Shown here: positions 7,729 through 17,405 of the stretch, piece by piece
How positions within the stretch are numbered: the stretch's first letter is position 1
Layout: every line of letters starts with the position of its first letter
Source of the DNA: an uncultured Armatimonadota bacterium
Lineage (GTDB): Bacteria; Armatimonadota; Fimbriimonadia; Fimbriimonadales; Fimbriimonadaceae
Assembly: GCA_903927025.1 (NCBI GenBank)
Contig: CAIYLG010000037.1
Coordinates: 52,030-116,029, forward strand
Direction of reading: 5' to 3'
Length of the DNA stretch: 64,000 bases
The notes under the pieces: generated by a model
Told to the model about the DNA's origin: nothing
The model's database searches: none
Seen by the model: the letters and a program-made list of their open reading frames with translations, nothing else
Position numbers and translations under genes: made by a program

Positions 7729-9357
7729 ATGATCGCAGAACGTCCTAAGACTCGGTATCGCTGGACCGTTTGTGCCCTCGTCTTCTTTGCGATGACGGTC
7801 AACTACCTGGACCGTCAGATGTTTTCTCTGTTGGTGCCCTTCTTTGAGAACGATCTCAAGCTCGGGCCAACGGATCTTGCTCTCATTAACGTCAGCTTTA
7901 TCCTTCCGTACGGCATGGCGATGCTGTTCGTAGGGAGGTTCATTGATCGAGTTGGAATCAAAATCGGGCTGGCGACGGCCTACATCGTCTGGACCGCAGC
8001 CTCCATCGCACATGCACTGGTCAACAGCCTGTATGGATTCATGGGGATGCGCTTTGTCCTAGGGATCGGTGAATCCGGGATGTACCCGGGCGCAGTCAAA
8101 ACCATGTCCGATTGGTTTCCGACCCGGGAAAGGTCCATTGCGAACGGAGTGTTCAACGCGGGTGCGAATCTGGGTGCGATTCTGGCGCCTCTGCTTGGAG
8201 TGGCGATCGCCACGAAATGGGGATGGCGGGCCAGCTTCGTTTCACTAGGCGTTATCGGAGCGGTTTGGCTGGTCTTTTGGAAGCTGATGTACAAGGGACC
8301 GGATGAGCACCCCAAGGTGTCTGCATCTGAACTCGAATACATTCGAAGCGATCGCGACGAAGTCACCCCTTCCATGTCCTACAGTCAACTGTTTGGCATG
8401 CGACCCGTGTATGGCCTTGCGATTGCAAAGGCGCTGACGGATGGACCTTGGTGGTTCATCCTTTTGTGGCTTCCGAAGATCCTGGTCGACCAATTTCACG
8501 CTAGCAAACCATTCATGGCGCTGTCGATTCCGGTTGTTTACATCATCGGAGACATCGGTTCGGTGGGAGGGGGGTGGGCCTCGTCCATCCTGCTTCGCCG
8601 AGGCATGACGGTGGGTTCTGCTCGTAAGACGGTGATGTTGATCAGCGCCATCTGCGTCCTGCCCGTTTCCGGAGTGGGACTCCTCGTTGATCATGCCGCT
8701 ATCGCCGGTATTCCAAGTGTCTACTGGGCCATCGCCATCCTCGCCCTCGCCGCGGGTGCTCACCAGGGATGGAGTTCCAATCTCTTTACGCTGATTTCAG
8801 ACACGGTACCGAAGAGCTCGATGGCGATGGCGGTGGGCGCGATCAACGGCTTCGCTATGGTCGGAGTGTCCGCCATGCAATTCTTCGTGGGGAGGATGGT
8901 CCAGGTGACCAGTTCCTACACGCTGCCTTTCATGGTTGCAGGCACGCTCTATCTGATTGCCCTGGTGATCCTTCAGGCGATCCTGCCGCATGTTAAGCAG
9001 TGGCCGATTGAAAAGAGGGCAGACATGCGCCTAGTCGGTCTCGGGGCTGCCGGATTAATCGCCGCGCTTGGGTACATGCTCTACGTTACAAATCGTCCCA
9101 CCTACCTCTCCGTAGATGACTATCTCAAGTTGCGGCCAAACCAAATTCACGCCTCAGCACAGCCAATTCCAGGGCCTGGTGCGAAGGTTGGCTGGATGGA
9201 GGCTAAGTGGTATCAGTGGAAGCTGGATACTGGCGGAGTCAAGACCGAGCTCATCAAGATTGACACCCATGGGCAGCCATTTGTGGAAGAGAAGGGTGAC
9301 AAGGCCAGTCACTACGAAGGGCCAGCCTCGGCAAGCATTCCGAAGTTGACGCCTTAA
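7729..9357 (+). CDS. MFS transporter, hexuronate/anion:cation symporter type, with C-terminal periplasmic tail
   Basis: The protein (542 residues from ATG 7729) has the pattern of the ACS family of the major facilitator superfamily: RYRWTVCALVFFAMTVNYLDRQ in TM1, a loop 2-3 motif (GRFIDRVGIKIG) and the TM4 block RFVLGIGESGMYPGAVK followed by WFPTRERSIANG. ExuT-like members import hexuronates and related sugar acids. About twelve membrane helices are followed by an extra one (residues near 433-455) and a polar tail of about 87 residues containing KVGWMEAKWYQWKLD, which normal ACS transporters lack. The tail is probably periplasmic and of unknown role. The stop overlaps the convergent small membrane protein gene in the sequence TTAA. 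Confidence 0.85.
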   Translation: MIAERPKTRYRWTVCALVFFAMTVNYLDRQMFSLLVPFFENDLKLGPTDLALINVSFILPYGMAMLFVGRFIDRVGIKIGLATAYIVWTAASIAHALVNSLYGFMGMRFVLGIGESGMYPGAVKTMSDWFPTRERSIANGVFNAGANLGAILAPLLGVAIATKWGWRASFVSLGVIGAVWLVFWKLMYKGPDEHPKVSASELEYIRSDRDEVTPSMSYSQLFGMRPVYGLAIAKALTDGPWWFILLWLPKILVDQFHASKPFMALSIPVVYIIGDIGSVGGGWASSILLRRGMTVGSARKTVMLISAICVLPVSGVGLLVDHAAIAGIPSVYWAIAILALAAGAHQGWSSNLFTLISDTVPKSSMAMAVGAINGFAMVGVSAMQFFVGRMVQVTSSYTLPFMVAGTLYLIALVILQAILPHVKQWPIEKRADMRLVGLGAAGLIAALGYMLYVTNRPTYLSVDDYLKLRPNQIHASAQPIPGPGAKVGWMEAKWYQWKLDTGGVKTELIKIDTHGQPFVEEKGDKASHYEGPASASIPKLTP

Positions 9358-9560
9358 CGTTTCGAGGCTCGGACCACGTTCTCGACGAGCAGGATGGCGA
9401 GGCCGAGAAACAGGAGCGGTGCCCGCAAATTCTCGGGGGCATGAAGGGCGGGAACGATGAATATCGTGACCAGCAGCCAAACGACGATCCCGATCGCAAG
9501 GCTCCCATCCTCTACGAACAGTCCATAGACTTCCTGAAGTGCTTCTAAAGCGGCTTTCAT
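9354..9560 (-). CDS. Small two-helix membrane protein
   Basis: This 68-residue protein (start MKAALEALQEV at 9560) has two hydrophobic segments, around residues 18-37 (GSLAIGIVVWLLVTIFIVPA) and 47-62 (LLFLGLAILLVENVV). Its ATG overlaps the stop codon of the upstream membrane protein gene (ATGA), so the two are almost certainly translated together and may form a complex. I do not recognise the family. A role as an accessory subunit of the FTR1-like neighbour is an inference from coupling. Its stop overlaps the transporter stop from the other strand. Confidence 0.72.
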   Translation of the reverse strand: MKAALEALQEVYGLFVEDGSLAIGIVVWLLVTIFIVPALHAPENLRAPLLFLGLAILLVENVVRASKR

Positions 9561-10312
9561 TTGGTTTGCACCTTGTCCAAGTGACCAGCCTTGATCGCAG
9601 CAACGCTTGTCAGGGAAATAGTGAGAAAGGCGAAGGCGAGACCAATCAGTGAAAGATCGTCGCCCGGCCATTGCATCTTAAGTCCTTCGCCCACCCAGAA
9701 GACGCCAAACGAAGAAAGCATGACGCCGACGGCGAACTTCAACGTGTTCTCGGGCACCTTGGAGAGCGGTTTGTGGATCACGAGACCGAGCAGGACCACT
9801 ACGAGCCCAGCCGCTGCCGCACCGAGGCTTGCCGGGATCAGCATGTGCCCGACGGATCCCGTGGCGATCACGATGAATACAACCTCGAGTCCCTCAAGGA
9901 CAACGGCTTTGAATGTGGTTACGAGACCGACCCAATCGGCATGAGCCTTGTCCTTGACTCCGTCACCTGACTCAAGCTTCCTTTTCTGTTTGAGAAAAAT
10001 CGCGTCCTCGTCGTGGAGACCGATGATGCCTGCGCCTCTGAGGATCGCCTTTCTGAGCCACCTCATTCCGAACAAAAGCAGGAGGATTCCGACCGTGAGC
10101 TGCAGCGCCGCTATCGGGATGCGCTGGAGTGCGGGTCCGAACGCGACCACCAATACGGTTAGGAAGCCGACCCCGTAAAGGGTTCCTAAGATTGCAGGGC
10201 GCCATCCTCGAACAGTGCCGACTGCAAGAATAATCGTCAGTGCTTCAACAAATTCGACAAGTGAAGCCAAGAAGGAAGCCGTAACTGACGGTGCGAAATG
10301 TGCCCAATCCAT
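9557..10312 (-). CDS. Multi-pass membrane protein with paired ExxE motifs (COG4280-like, FTR1-like)
   Basis: The 251-residue protein has about seven hydrophobic segments. It carries two copies of a helix motif, SLVEFVEALTIILAVG (Glu20, Glu23) and VVLEGLEVVFIVIATG (Glu140, Glu143), so it appears to be built from two related halves. Paired ExxE helices are the hallmark of FTR1-type iron permeases (REGLE), and this arrangement fits the uncharacterised COG4280 membrane family. Metal or cation transport is a reasonable inference, but the substrate is unknown. A charged loop (residues about 100-128) separates the halves. The gene leads a two-gene operon with the small membrane protein and is divergent from the DUF1549 gene. 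Confidence 0.75.
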   Translation of the reverse strand: MDWAHFAPSVTASFLASLVEFVEALTIILAVGTVRGWRPAILGTLYGVGFLTVLVVAFGPALQRIPIAALQLTVGILLLLFGMRWLRKAILRGAGIIGLHDEDAIFLKQKRKLESGDGVKDKAHADWVGLVTTFKAVVLEGLEVVFIVIATGSVGHMLIPASLGAAAAGLVVVLLGLVIHKPLSKVPENTLKFAVGVMLSSFGVFWVGEGLKMQWPGDDLSLIGLAFAFLTISLTSVAAIKAGHLDKVQTK

Positions 10313-10425
10313 TCAGAGGTTCTCACTGAGAAATCCGAAGATTCTCTGCCGTTGCGAACGTATTAAACCGCAGTTGGACGTCTGAGATTCGGGTGTACAC
10401 TTTCTTCAGGCTGAATGTTGACCCG

Positions 10426-13347
10426 ATGAAGCTGACCATTCCCGTTTTTGTACTCTCCACCTGCCTGCTGGCGTATGCGGCAGTCCCCTCTGGAAGGCGA
10501 TCGCACTCCGCTCCGCCCGTAGACTTTGGAAGGGATATCAAGCCCATCCTTAGCCAAAAGTGCTTCAAATGCCATGGTCCTGACGCGTCCAAAGCTGCGG
10601 CTGGGCTGAGGTTGGATCTATTTGACGGAGCCACCAAGAAGCTACGGGATGGATTTGCGATTGTTCCTGGGAAGCCAATCCAGTCAAAGCTCCTGGAAAG
10701 AGTCTCATCGACCAACGAGGACATGAGAATGCCGCCGCCAGACAGCGGAGCGACACCGCTGACAAAAGAACAGATTGCAACGATGGAGGCTTGGATCACG
10801 CAGGGGGCCAAGTACGCGAAGCATTGGTCGTTTGTGCCACCCGCCATGCCCAAGTCGCCGGGTGTTAAAGACTCCAAATGGTGTCGCAATCCGATTGATG
10901 GCTTCGTCCTCGCCAAGCTCGAAGAGGCTGGCCTCAAGCCCGAAACTCAGGCAGATCGACACACGCTAGCGCTGCGCGCGGCTGAGGTGCTTACCGGACT
11001 GCCGCCGACGAAGGCTGAATTAGACTCATATCTGCAAGACAAATCGTCCGACGCCTACGAGCGATACGTGGACCGTCAGATGCGGAAAACAGCCTACGGC
11101 GAGCAACAGGCTCGATACTGGCTCGATGCAGTCCGATATGGGGACACCCACGGTCTGCAGCTTGACAATGAGCGTGCGGTGTATCCGTATCGAGACTGGG
11201 TCATCGAGGCATTCAACAAAGATCTGCCTTTCGACAAGTTCCTTCTTTGGCAACTTGCCGGTGACCTTCTCCCCAGCCCTACCACCGAGCAGATGGTTGC
11301 TACGGGTTATGTGCGAATGAACCTGACCTCGAATGAGGGCGGCGCCATTGCTGAGGAGTTCCTAGCCAGAAACACTTTTGACCGAGTAGAGACAACCGGC
11401 ACGGTTTTGCTTGGGTTGACGATAGGGTGTGCGCGATGTCACGACCACAAATTCGATCCAATCAAGCAGAAGGATTATTACGGCCTTTACGCATATTTCA
11501 ACAGCACGCAAGACCAGCCGTTAGATGGCAATATCGCTCTGCCACCGCCGTTCATCAGGGCGCCAAGTTCGGAACAAACGCAACGACTCAGTCAACTCGA
11601 AGCCGACCTGGGAGCGGTTCGAAAGGGAATTAATGACAAAAATGCGTTGGTTTGGCTGACAGCAAACCGAGCGGGATCACTAGAATCGAAAGACTGGCAG
11701 ATCAGCCCGGTCATGATGGCCAAATCCTTCGATGAGGCTTTTGATAAACCCGGTCCAGGAGAGCCAGGACATGACACGACCGATTGGAAGCCGCTCAAGT
11801 TTCAAGTTGGAAAGGACCACGCGAGTTTAGTGGGCAAAGACAACGCCGCGGTGTATGTGAAGGGAACGGTGGTCGCCAGCAAAAGGACCAAGCTGATTAT
11901 TGGCGTGTCGAGTGACGACGCCGTCAAGGTTTGGCTGAATGGGAAGCTGATTCACGCGAACAAAGTCTCCCGTGGCGTGGACCAAGCCATTGACAAAGTG
12001 GTCGGCACGTTCAATCCAGGGCCTAACGAACTCATCGCCAAGGTGATCAACGGCAGCGGACCCGATGGGCTAAACATTCGCCTGACGGATGAGCGAACGC
12101 AGCGGATCATAGACACGGTTGATACGTTCAACAAACAGCCATCACCGATAAACCATGTGGCAGTAGTGGACACGTATCTCGAAGTTGGGCCAGACACGCC
12201 ACTGTCCAAGCGATATAGGGCAATCAAAGCCGAGCAAAAGGTGCTGATGGGTCAGATTCCGATGAGTCTGATCGCGAAGGAGATGACAACTCCTCGTCCA
12301 ACATTTATTTTAAAGCGCGGTCAATATGATCAGCCTGGTGACCCGGTCCAGCGACACGTCCCATCCGCACTCGGTGAACTAACACCTAAGATGCCCAACG
12401 ACAGACTCGGGTTGGCGAAGTGGATGATCTCGCCGTCTAATCCACTTGTAGCGCGAGTCTTCGTGAATCGAGTTTGGCAACAGAGCTTTGGAACAGGAAT
12501 TGTGAAGACGTCCGAGGATTTCGGCAGCCAGGGCGAACTGCCGGTGAATCAGCCGCTTCTGGACTATCTTGCCGTGCAGTTCGCAAAGAAAGGATGGAGC
12601 GTGAAGCAGCTGAACCGGCAGATCGTGACGTCAGCTGCATTTCGCCAAGCCTCTCGCGTCACACCTTTGAAGCTGGTGAAAGATCCGGAAAATCGGCTCA
12701 TTTCTCGCGGCCCGAGATTTAGACTTGACGCAGAAGAGATTCGGGACAAGGCTCTCTTCGCCTCTGGGCTTCTATCGGACAAGATTGGTGGGCACGGATT
12801 CAAGCCGTACCAGCCAGATGGGCTGTGGGAGGGATCTTCCGACCCTGCGAGCAGCACCCACTTTTACGTGCGAGATCGGGACAACAGCATCTACCGACGG
12901 AGCATGTACATGTTTTGGAAGCGCACCAGTCCACCCCCCGTGATGGTCACGTTCGACTCGCCGACGCGCGATACGTGCATTGTCAGAAGAAGCGTCACGA
13001 ATACACCGCTGCAGGCGTTGACAACGCTCAACGAGACCGCGTTCCTAGAGGCGAGCCGCGTGATGGCACAGCACCTCACGGTTGATAAGTTGAGCGATGA
13101 GGCGAAGATGACCTCTGCATTTCGACGCACCCTTGCCCGTGAACCTGAGCCATGGGAGCGCAAGGTGATGATGTCTGCACTTGCCAGATATCGTCGCAAA
13201 TATCTGGGGTCGCCCAAGGCGGCTCATGGCGTGTTGCGCGTTGGCGATGCAACTCCCGTTGCTGAGCCCCTTGCTCCCGAAACCGCATCTTGGATGTTGG
13301 TCTGTTCGAGTCTGATGAACACGGACGAATTCCTGTCTCTACACTAA
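10426..13347 (+). CDS. PSCyt1/DUF1549/DUF1553 cytochrome-like secreted protein
   Basis: The 973-residue protein starts [18 protein letters not shown], a signal peptide, then has [18 protein letters not shown], the planctomycete cytochrome C domain with a CxxCH haem site near residue 45. DUF1549 follows ([15 protein letters not shown] through [12 protein letters not shown]), then a second CxxCH ([12 protein letters not shown]). A jellyroll-like insert sits near residues 460-570 ([16 protein letters not shown], as in PA14-type modules), and DUF1553 ends the protein ([29 protein letters not shown]). These large proteins are typical of Planctomycetes and relatives and are linked to polysaccharide breakdown, but their chemistry is not established. 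The DUF1501 gene begins 4 bases after its stop, so they form an operon. Confidence 0.92.
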   Translation: MKLTIPVFVLSTCLLAYAAVPSGRRSHSAPPVDFGRDIKPILSQKCFKCHGPDASKAAAGLRLDLFDGATKKLRDGFAIVPGKPIQSKLLERVSSTNEDMRMPPPDSGATPLTKEQIATMEAWITQGAKYAKHWSFVPPAMPKSPGVKDSKWCRNPIDGFVLAKLEEAGLKPETQADRHTLALRAAEVLTGLPPTKAELDSYLQDKSSDAYERYVDRQMRKTAYGEQQARYWLDAVRYGDTHGLQLDNERAVYPYRDWVIEAFNKDLPFDKFLLWQLAGDLLPSPTTEQMVATGYVRMNLTSNEGGAIAEEFLARNTFDRVETTGTVLLGLTIGCARCHDHKFDPIKQKDYYGLYAYFNSTQDQPLDGNIALPPPFIRAPSSEQTQRLSQLEADLGAVRKGINDKNALVWLTANRAGSLESKDWQISPVMMAKSFDEAFDKPGPGEPGHDTTDWKPLKFQVGKDHASLVGKDNAAVYVKGTVVASKRTKLIIGVSSDDAVKVWLNGKLIHANKVSRGVDQAIDKVVGTFNPGPNELIAKVINGSGPDGLNIRLTDERTQRIIDTVDTFNKQPSPINHVAVVDTYLEVGPDTPLSKRYRAIKAEQKVLMGQIPMSLIAKEMTTPRPTFILKRGQYDQPGDPVQRHVPSALGELTPKMPNDRLGLAKWMISPSNPLVARVFVNRVWQQSFGTGIVKTSEDFGSQGELPVNQPLLDYLAVQFAKKGWSVKQLNRQIVTSAAFRQASRVTPLKLVKDPENRLISRGPRFRLDAEEIRDKALFASGLLSDKIGGHGFKPYQPDGLWEGSSDPASSTHFYVRDRDNSIYRRSMYMFWKRTSPPPVMVTFDSPTRDTCIVRRSVTNTPLQALTTLNETAFLEASRVMAQHLTVDKLSDEAKMTSAFRRTLAREPEPWERKVMMSALARYRRKYLGSPKAAHGVLRVGDATPVAEPLAPETASWMLVCSSLMNTDEFLSLH

Positions 13348-13351
13348 AACC

Positions 13352-14881
13352 ATGGACCCCATTCGAGAAGCAGAACTGATGATGACGCGCCGACAGCTTT
13401 TCGGCCGAACCTCACTGGGATTGGGAACGGCTGCACTGGGCCGACTGCTCTCGATAGGGGGGCTGGGTGGAGCTGCAGGCCTTGCATCTGCGTTTGGCCC
13501 CGAGAAGCATGGCGGACTTCCTGGCTTTCCAAACTTTGCTCCGAAAGCAAAGCGCGTGATCTACCTGTTCATGAGCGGCGGTCCCAGCCATTTGGACCTC
13601 TGGGACTACAAGCCAAAACTCAACGATCTGTTCAACACCGACCTTCCTGATGCGGTGCGTCGTGGTCAGCGAGTGACCACGATGACAAGTGGACAAACTC
13701 GATTCCCGATTGCCCCCTCGAAGTACAAGTTCAACCACGCCGATAACAACGGCGACGGGATTTGGGTCAGTGAACTGTTGCCCCACACCTCGCAAGTGGT
13801 GAAGGAACTGTGCGTGATCAAGACGATGTGGACGGAGGCGATCAACCACGATCCCGCGACCACCTATCTGCAGACAGGCAGCCAGCTTCCGGGAAGGCCA
13901 AGCATGGGAGCATGGCTTAGCTACGGCTTGGGAAGCATGAATGAGAACCTGCCGACCTACGTGGTGCTGCACAGCAAGGTGACTAGCGGCAAGCCCAACC
14001 AGCCGGTATATCCACGGCTCTGGGGAACCGGATTTCTTCCCAGCGAATATCAGGGAGTTGCCCTCCGAAGTCAGGGTGATCCCGTACTTTATCTCAAGGA
14101 TCCGGAAGGACTTGATCGAGGAACGCGTCGAGAGATGTTGGACGACATTGCGGTGCTAAATCATGGACAGCTATCTCAATTTGGAGATCCTGAGATTGCG
14201 GCTCGAATCAAGCAATACGAACTTGCGTACAGACTCCAGGCAAGCGTTCCGGATCTGATGGACCTCAGCAAAGAGCCCCAGGCGACGTTTGATCTCTATG
14301 GAAAAGAGGCGCACGAGCCGGGCACTTTTGCCGCCAACTGCCTGCTCGCTCGAAGAATGGTGGAGCGGGGAGTTCGGTTTATTCAGATCTTCCACCGCGG
14401 TTGGGATCTGCACTCAGACCTGGGCGTCGACATGCCGACGCAGGCAAAAGATGTGGATCAAGCCTGTGCCGCCTTGATCAAGGACCTTAAGCGCACGGGG
14501 CTTTTGGAAGACACACTTGTTGTTTGGGGCGGAGAATTTGGCAGAACGGTCTATTCTCAGGGACCGCTTTCACACGAGAACTATGGACGAGACCACCATC
14601 CTCGCGCCTTCACTGTTTGGATGGCCGGCGGCGGAGTCAAGCCCGGAATGGTTTACGGACAAACTGACGACTTTGGCTACAACATCGTCGACAAGGACGG
14701 AGCGATCATCGATCCGTCCGTCGAGCGGCAAACACCTGGTGCAGTGCATATTCATGACTTACAGGCAACAATTCTCAACCAGTTGGGCATTGACCACACG
14801 AAGTTGACCTACCACTACCAGGGAAGAGACTTCAGGCTGACCGACGTGAACGGCCATGTCATCCACGACCTCCTTACCTAA
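13352..14881 (+). CDS. DUF1501 protein with twin-arginine signal
   Basis: This 509-residue protein has a Tat-type leader ([14 protein letters not shown], Arg13-Arg14) followed by a hydrophobic Gly/Ala-rich segment, so it is probably exported folded. The body is DUF1501: [55 protein letters not shown] and [18 protein letters not shown]1501 belongs to the alkaline phosphatase/sulfatase superfamily, and members regularly follow DUF1549/DUF1553 genes, as here with a 4-base gap. The two are thought to act together in the periplasm on complex polysaccharides, but no activity has been firmly assigned. The length is normal for the family. Confidence 0.93.
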   Translation: MDPIREAELMMTRRQLFGRTSLGLGTAALGRLLSIGGLGGAAGLASAFGPEKHGGLPGFPNFAPKAKRVIYLFMSGGPSHLDLWDYKPKLNDLFNTDLPDAVRRGQRVTTMTSGQTRFPIAPSKYKFNHADNNGDGIWVSELLPHTSQVVKELCVIKTMWTEAINHDPATTYLQTGSQLPGRPSMGAWLSYGLGSMNENLPTYVVLHSKVTSGKPNQPVYPRLWGTGFLPSEYQGVALRSQGDPVLYLKDPEGLDRGTRREMLDDIAVLNHGQLSQFGDPEIAARIKQYELAYRLQASVPDLMDLSKEPQATFDLYGKEAHEPGTFAANCLLARRMVERGVRFIQIFHRGWDLHSDLGVDMPTQAKDVDQACAALIKDLKRTGLLEDTLVVWGGEFGRTVYSQGPLSHENYGRDHHPRAFTVWMAGGGVKPGMVYGQTDDFGYNIVDKDGAIIDPSVERQTPGAVHIHDLQATILNQLGIDHTKLTYHYQGRDFRLTDVNGHVIHDLLT

Positions 14882-14895
14882 ATCATCTTGTATTC

Positions 14896-14914
14896 GCTAT
14901 GTCTCGAACATAGC
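14896..14914 (+). other. Short inverted repeat after DUF1501 gene
   Basis: GCTATGT (14896-14902) and ACATAGC (14908-14914) form a 7-bp stem with a 5-base loop in the 64-bp gap before the FHA gene. No T-tract follows, so it may be an operator or mRNA-processing hairpin rather than a terminator. Confidence 0.3.
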
Positions 14915-14945
14915 CCCTCCCATGTGCGTCGTTGATCATTAGGAA

Positions 14946-16205
14946 ATGAGGACGCTCAAGTGCATTCTGTTGCCCATCCTGGGCATATGTGCGGCGCTGA
15001 TGGCGTTCCGGTTGGCAGCGCCGTACGAGTCCTCTCTCCATCGACCGAACCTTGGGTCCGAAGATCCGAGGGCCCTGTTCACATACGGCACACAATGGGG
15101 TGCTGTCAATCGAATCGCCTTTGGGGCGCTCCTCTGCGGCCCTTTCGCGGTCGTACTTTCGCTTGGACGTCGGTCCCTGTTGAGGACGTGTCTTGCAGGA
15201 CTGATTGGAGCGGTTTTGGGCGGAGCAGTCAACTACGCCACGGATTCCGGGGCAGACATTATCGGTCTTTCGTGTGCAGGAAGAGGCGCTTCTTTTGGCA
15301 GTCTCATCGCGATGCTGGCGTGGTGCCTGTTGGTGCCATTCGGAATTGGATTCACGCTTTTGGTTGCCCAGGGAATGACCCGGCAGCGCATTTCGCGCGC
15401 CATGTTCTCGTTGAAGTTCACCAGTGCCGCCTCACTCGTGGTTCAAATTGTGGGAGGCATGATGGCGGCACAGGACGGAAGTGGTGAGGTCAACCTGATC
15501 TCTCAAATACCTGTCTGGCGGTTGGTAGAAAGTGCGGTTGGCCTGGCGTTTGGGCTCACCATCCTCGCTGCTGATGAATGGATTCGCGCTGCCACGATCC
15601 AACTCATCCACGGTCGAAATGAATATGTGGATTGGAGCCTCGACAACGCGGTCACTCGAATTGGGAGCGCGGAAGGTTCGGAAATCTACATCCGCGGCTA
15701 CCGAGGTGTTGAGGCGCTTCATGCCGTCATCACCCGCTTTGGAGACCAGTTCGTCCTGGAGGCCAAAGGAATTACGCTGGTGAATGGAGTACCGATCTCG
15801 CGAGTTCCGCTTCAATCTCAGGATGTGATTGCGCTCGGGGATGCGAAGCTCGTCTTCCGGCTTGGACGTCAGACATCTACCTACCGTCAGCCGGTTCGCC
15901 AGGTTTCATCACAGGTCTACCCTCAGGCTAAGATGCTTGAAGACGCCTTCGGCCACCAGATCCCTCTGGTTCCTGGACGATACGGAGTTGGAAGGGACTC
16001 CAACAACGCTATCTGCCTCTACAACGACCCTAGTGTTGGGGCGAGTCATGCCGAGTTGATTGCGACTCCGACTGACCTGATTGTCTCCGACTTGCCAGGC
16101 ACGACGGGAACAAAGGTGCGTGGAAGGCGCATCTTGGGTCCCACGACACTTACAATCGGGGATGTCGTTGAGTTTGGCGAGACGCGCTTCACCTATCGCC
16201 GCTAG
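14946..16205 (+). CDS. Membrane protein with two C-terminal FHA-like domains
   Basis: The 419-residue protein has about six membrane segments in residues 1-205 and a cytoplasmic C-terminal half with two FHA-like modules. The first spans about 220-310 (NAVTRIGSAEGSEIYIRG, then a core ending DVIALGDAKLVF). The second spans about 335-419 (RYGVGRDSNNAICLYNDPSV, GASHAELIATPTDL, TTLTIGDVVEFGETRF). The second keeps the classic GR-S/N-GASH-G pattern for phosphothreonine binding; the first is more diverged. FHA domains read Ser/Thr-kinase signals, but no kinase gene is in the window. A ribosome site AGGAA precedes ATG 14946. The GH172-like gene begins 12 bases after the stop, suggesting co-transcription. 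Confidence 0.85.
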   Translation: MRTLKCILLPILGICAALMAFRLAAPYESSLHRPNLGSEDPRALFTYGTQWGAVNRIAFGALLCGPFAVVLSLGRRSLLRTCLAGLIGAVLGGAVNYATDSGADIIGLSCAGRGASFGSLIAMLAWCLLVPFGIGFTLLVAQGMTRQRISRAMFSLKFTSAASLVVQIVGGMMAAQDGSGEVNLISQIPVWRLVESAVGLAFGLTILAADEWIRAATIQLIHGRNEYVDWSLDNAVTRIGSAEGSEIYIRGYRGVEALHAVITRFGDQFVLEAKGITLVNGVPISRVPLQSQDVIALGDAKLVFRLGRQTSTYRQPVRQVSSQVYPQAKMLEDAFGHQIPLVPGRYGVGRDSNNAICLYNDPSVGASHAELIATPTDLIVSDLPGTTGTKVRGRRILGPTTLTIGDVVEFGETRFTYRR

Positions 16206-16217
16206 GATTCGGGCAAA

Positions 16218-17330
16218 ATGGGTTGCGTGGCGCAATTCAATGGCCTTGGGCTTCACCTTGGCAACCTGTCTCGACTGTCTCACGCAAAGTCGCGTTCGAT
16301 TTCTCCCGAGAATTTTCACGGCGAGAAAGGGAAGGGCGGCATGGCGACGGAAGGCACTGGCTCCAGTGCCGCCCGTGAACTTGGCCAGAAGTGGAAACTT
16401 TCCCCTTCGGTGCGCATTTTGCCCGGTGAAACTTTCACGATCGCCGACATCGATGGCCCTGGAGCTATTCAGCAGATTTGGATGACCCCGGCTGGTATGT
16501 GGCGTCATTCGATCATTCGTTTCTACTGGGATGGAGAGGAATCCCCGAGCGTGGAGTGCCCGGTTGGGGACTTCTTCGCCTGTGGTTGGGGCAAGTTCGC
16601 CCAAGTCACATCACTTCCTGTCTGTGTAAACCCCGGCAGCGCGTTCAACTGCTACTGGGAAATGCCGTTCCGCAAGCATTGTCGAATCACGATGGAGAAC
16701 ATCGGTGCCGACGTGCTTACGTTGTACTACCAGGTCAACTACACGCTTACCGAGGTTCCCGAAGATGCGGCCTACTTCCACGCGCAATTCCGACGCACCA
16801 ACCCGCTGCCCTACAAAGACGACTACACCATCCTTGATGGTGTGAAAGGACAGGGACACTACGTGGGCACGTACATGGCCTGGGGCGTCAACAACAACCT
16901 ATGGTGGGGCGAAGGTGAGATCAAGTTCTTCATGGATGGAGATGGGGAATTTCCGACCATCTGCGGAACTGGCACCGAGGATTATTTCTGCGGCTCGTAT
17001 GATTTCGATGTGAAGGGCAAGACTCAGTTCGGAGTGGAGACCCTTGAATATCAGGAGTTCACGACACCGTACGCGGGGCTGCCTCAGGTGATACGAGGAG
17101 ACGGTCACTATCAAGTCCAGCAGCGCTTCGGGATGTACCGCTGGCACGTCATGGATCCGGTGCGCTTTGAGAGTGATTTGAGTGTGACCATCCAAGCTTT
17201 GGGGTGGCGTTCGGGCGGCAGATACCTTCCGCTGCAGGATGACATTGCCAGTGTTGCCTTCTGGTACCAGGCTGAGCCTCACGCTCCATTTCCTCCACTT
17301 CCTGACAGAGACAGCCTAGAAGTTATTTAG
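16218..17330 (+). CDS. DUF2961/GH172-family protein
   Basis: This 370-residue protein matches DUF2961, now glycoside hydrolase family GH172: NLSRLSHAKSRSISPENF at the start, GEKGKGGMATEG, DIDGPGAIQQIWMTPAG and GDFFACGWGKF. The strongly conserved core GDGEFPTICGTGTEDYF lies near residues 237-253 and its acidic residues are the likely active-site positions. Characterised GH172 enzymes act on difructose dianhydride, fructofuranosides or arabinans; this one's substrate is unknown. ATG 16218 is chosen because the family signature begins within the first 15 residues. No signal peptide is seen, so it may work in the cytoplasm on imported sugar. It lies 12 bases after the FHA gene. Confidence 0.9.
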   Translation: MGCVAQFNGLGLHLGNLSRLSHAKSRSISPENFHGEKGKGGMATEGTGSSAARELGQKWKLSPSVRILPGETFTIADIDGPGAIQQIWMTPAGMWRHSIIRFYWDGEESPSVECPVGDFFACGWGKFAQVTSLPVCVNPGSAFNCYWEMPFRKHCRITMENIGADVLTLYYQVNYTLTEVPEDAAYFHAQFRRTNPLPYKDDYTILDGVKGQGHYVGTYMAWGVNNNLWWGEGEIKFFMDGDGEFPTICGTGTEDYFCGSYDFDVKGKTQFGVETLEYQEFTTPYAGLPQVIRGDGHYQVQQRFGMYRWHVMDPVRFESDLSVTIQALGWRSGGRYLPLQDDIASVAFWYQAEPHAPFPPLPDRDSLEVI

Positions 17331-17405
17331 AGAAGCTCGTTGGGGCAATTCTTGCTCCGCTGTTCTGCACCCTAGTCGTTATACTGATCCCGCACGAGTT
17401 CGCCG

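Noticed and set aside
7540..8013. 157-codon minus-strand frame at the transporter start
   Set aside because: It is antisense to conserved transporter sequence and shows only charged, low-pattern residues.
8245..8763. 172-codon minus-strand frame inside the transporter gene
   Set aside because: It is a shadow frame rich in Asp, Arg and Gly without any motif.
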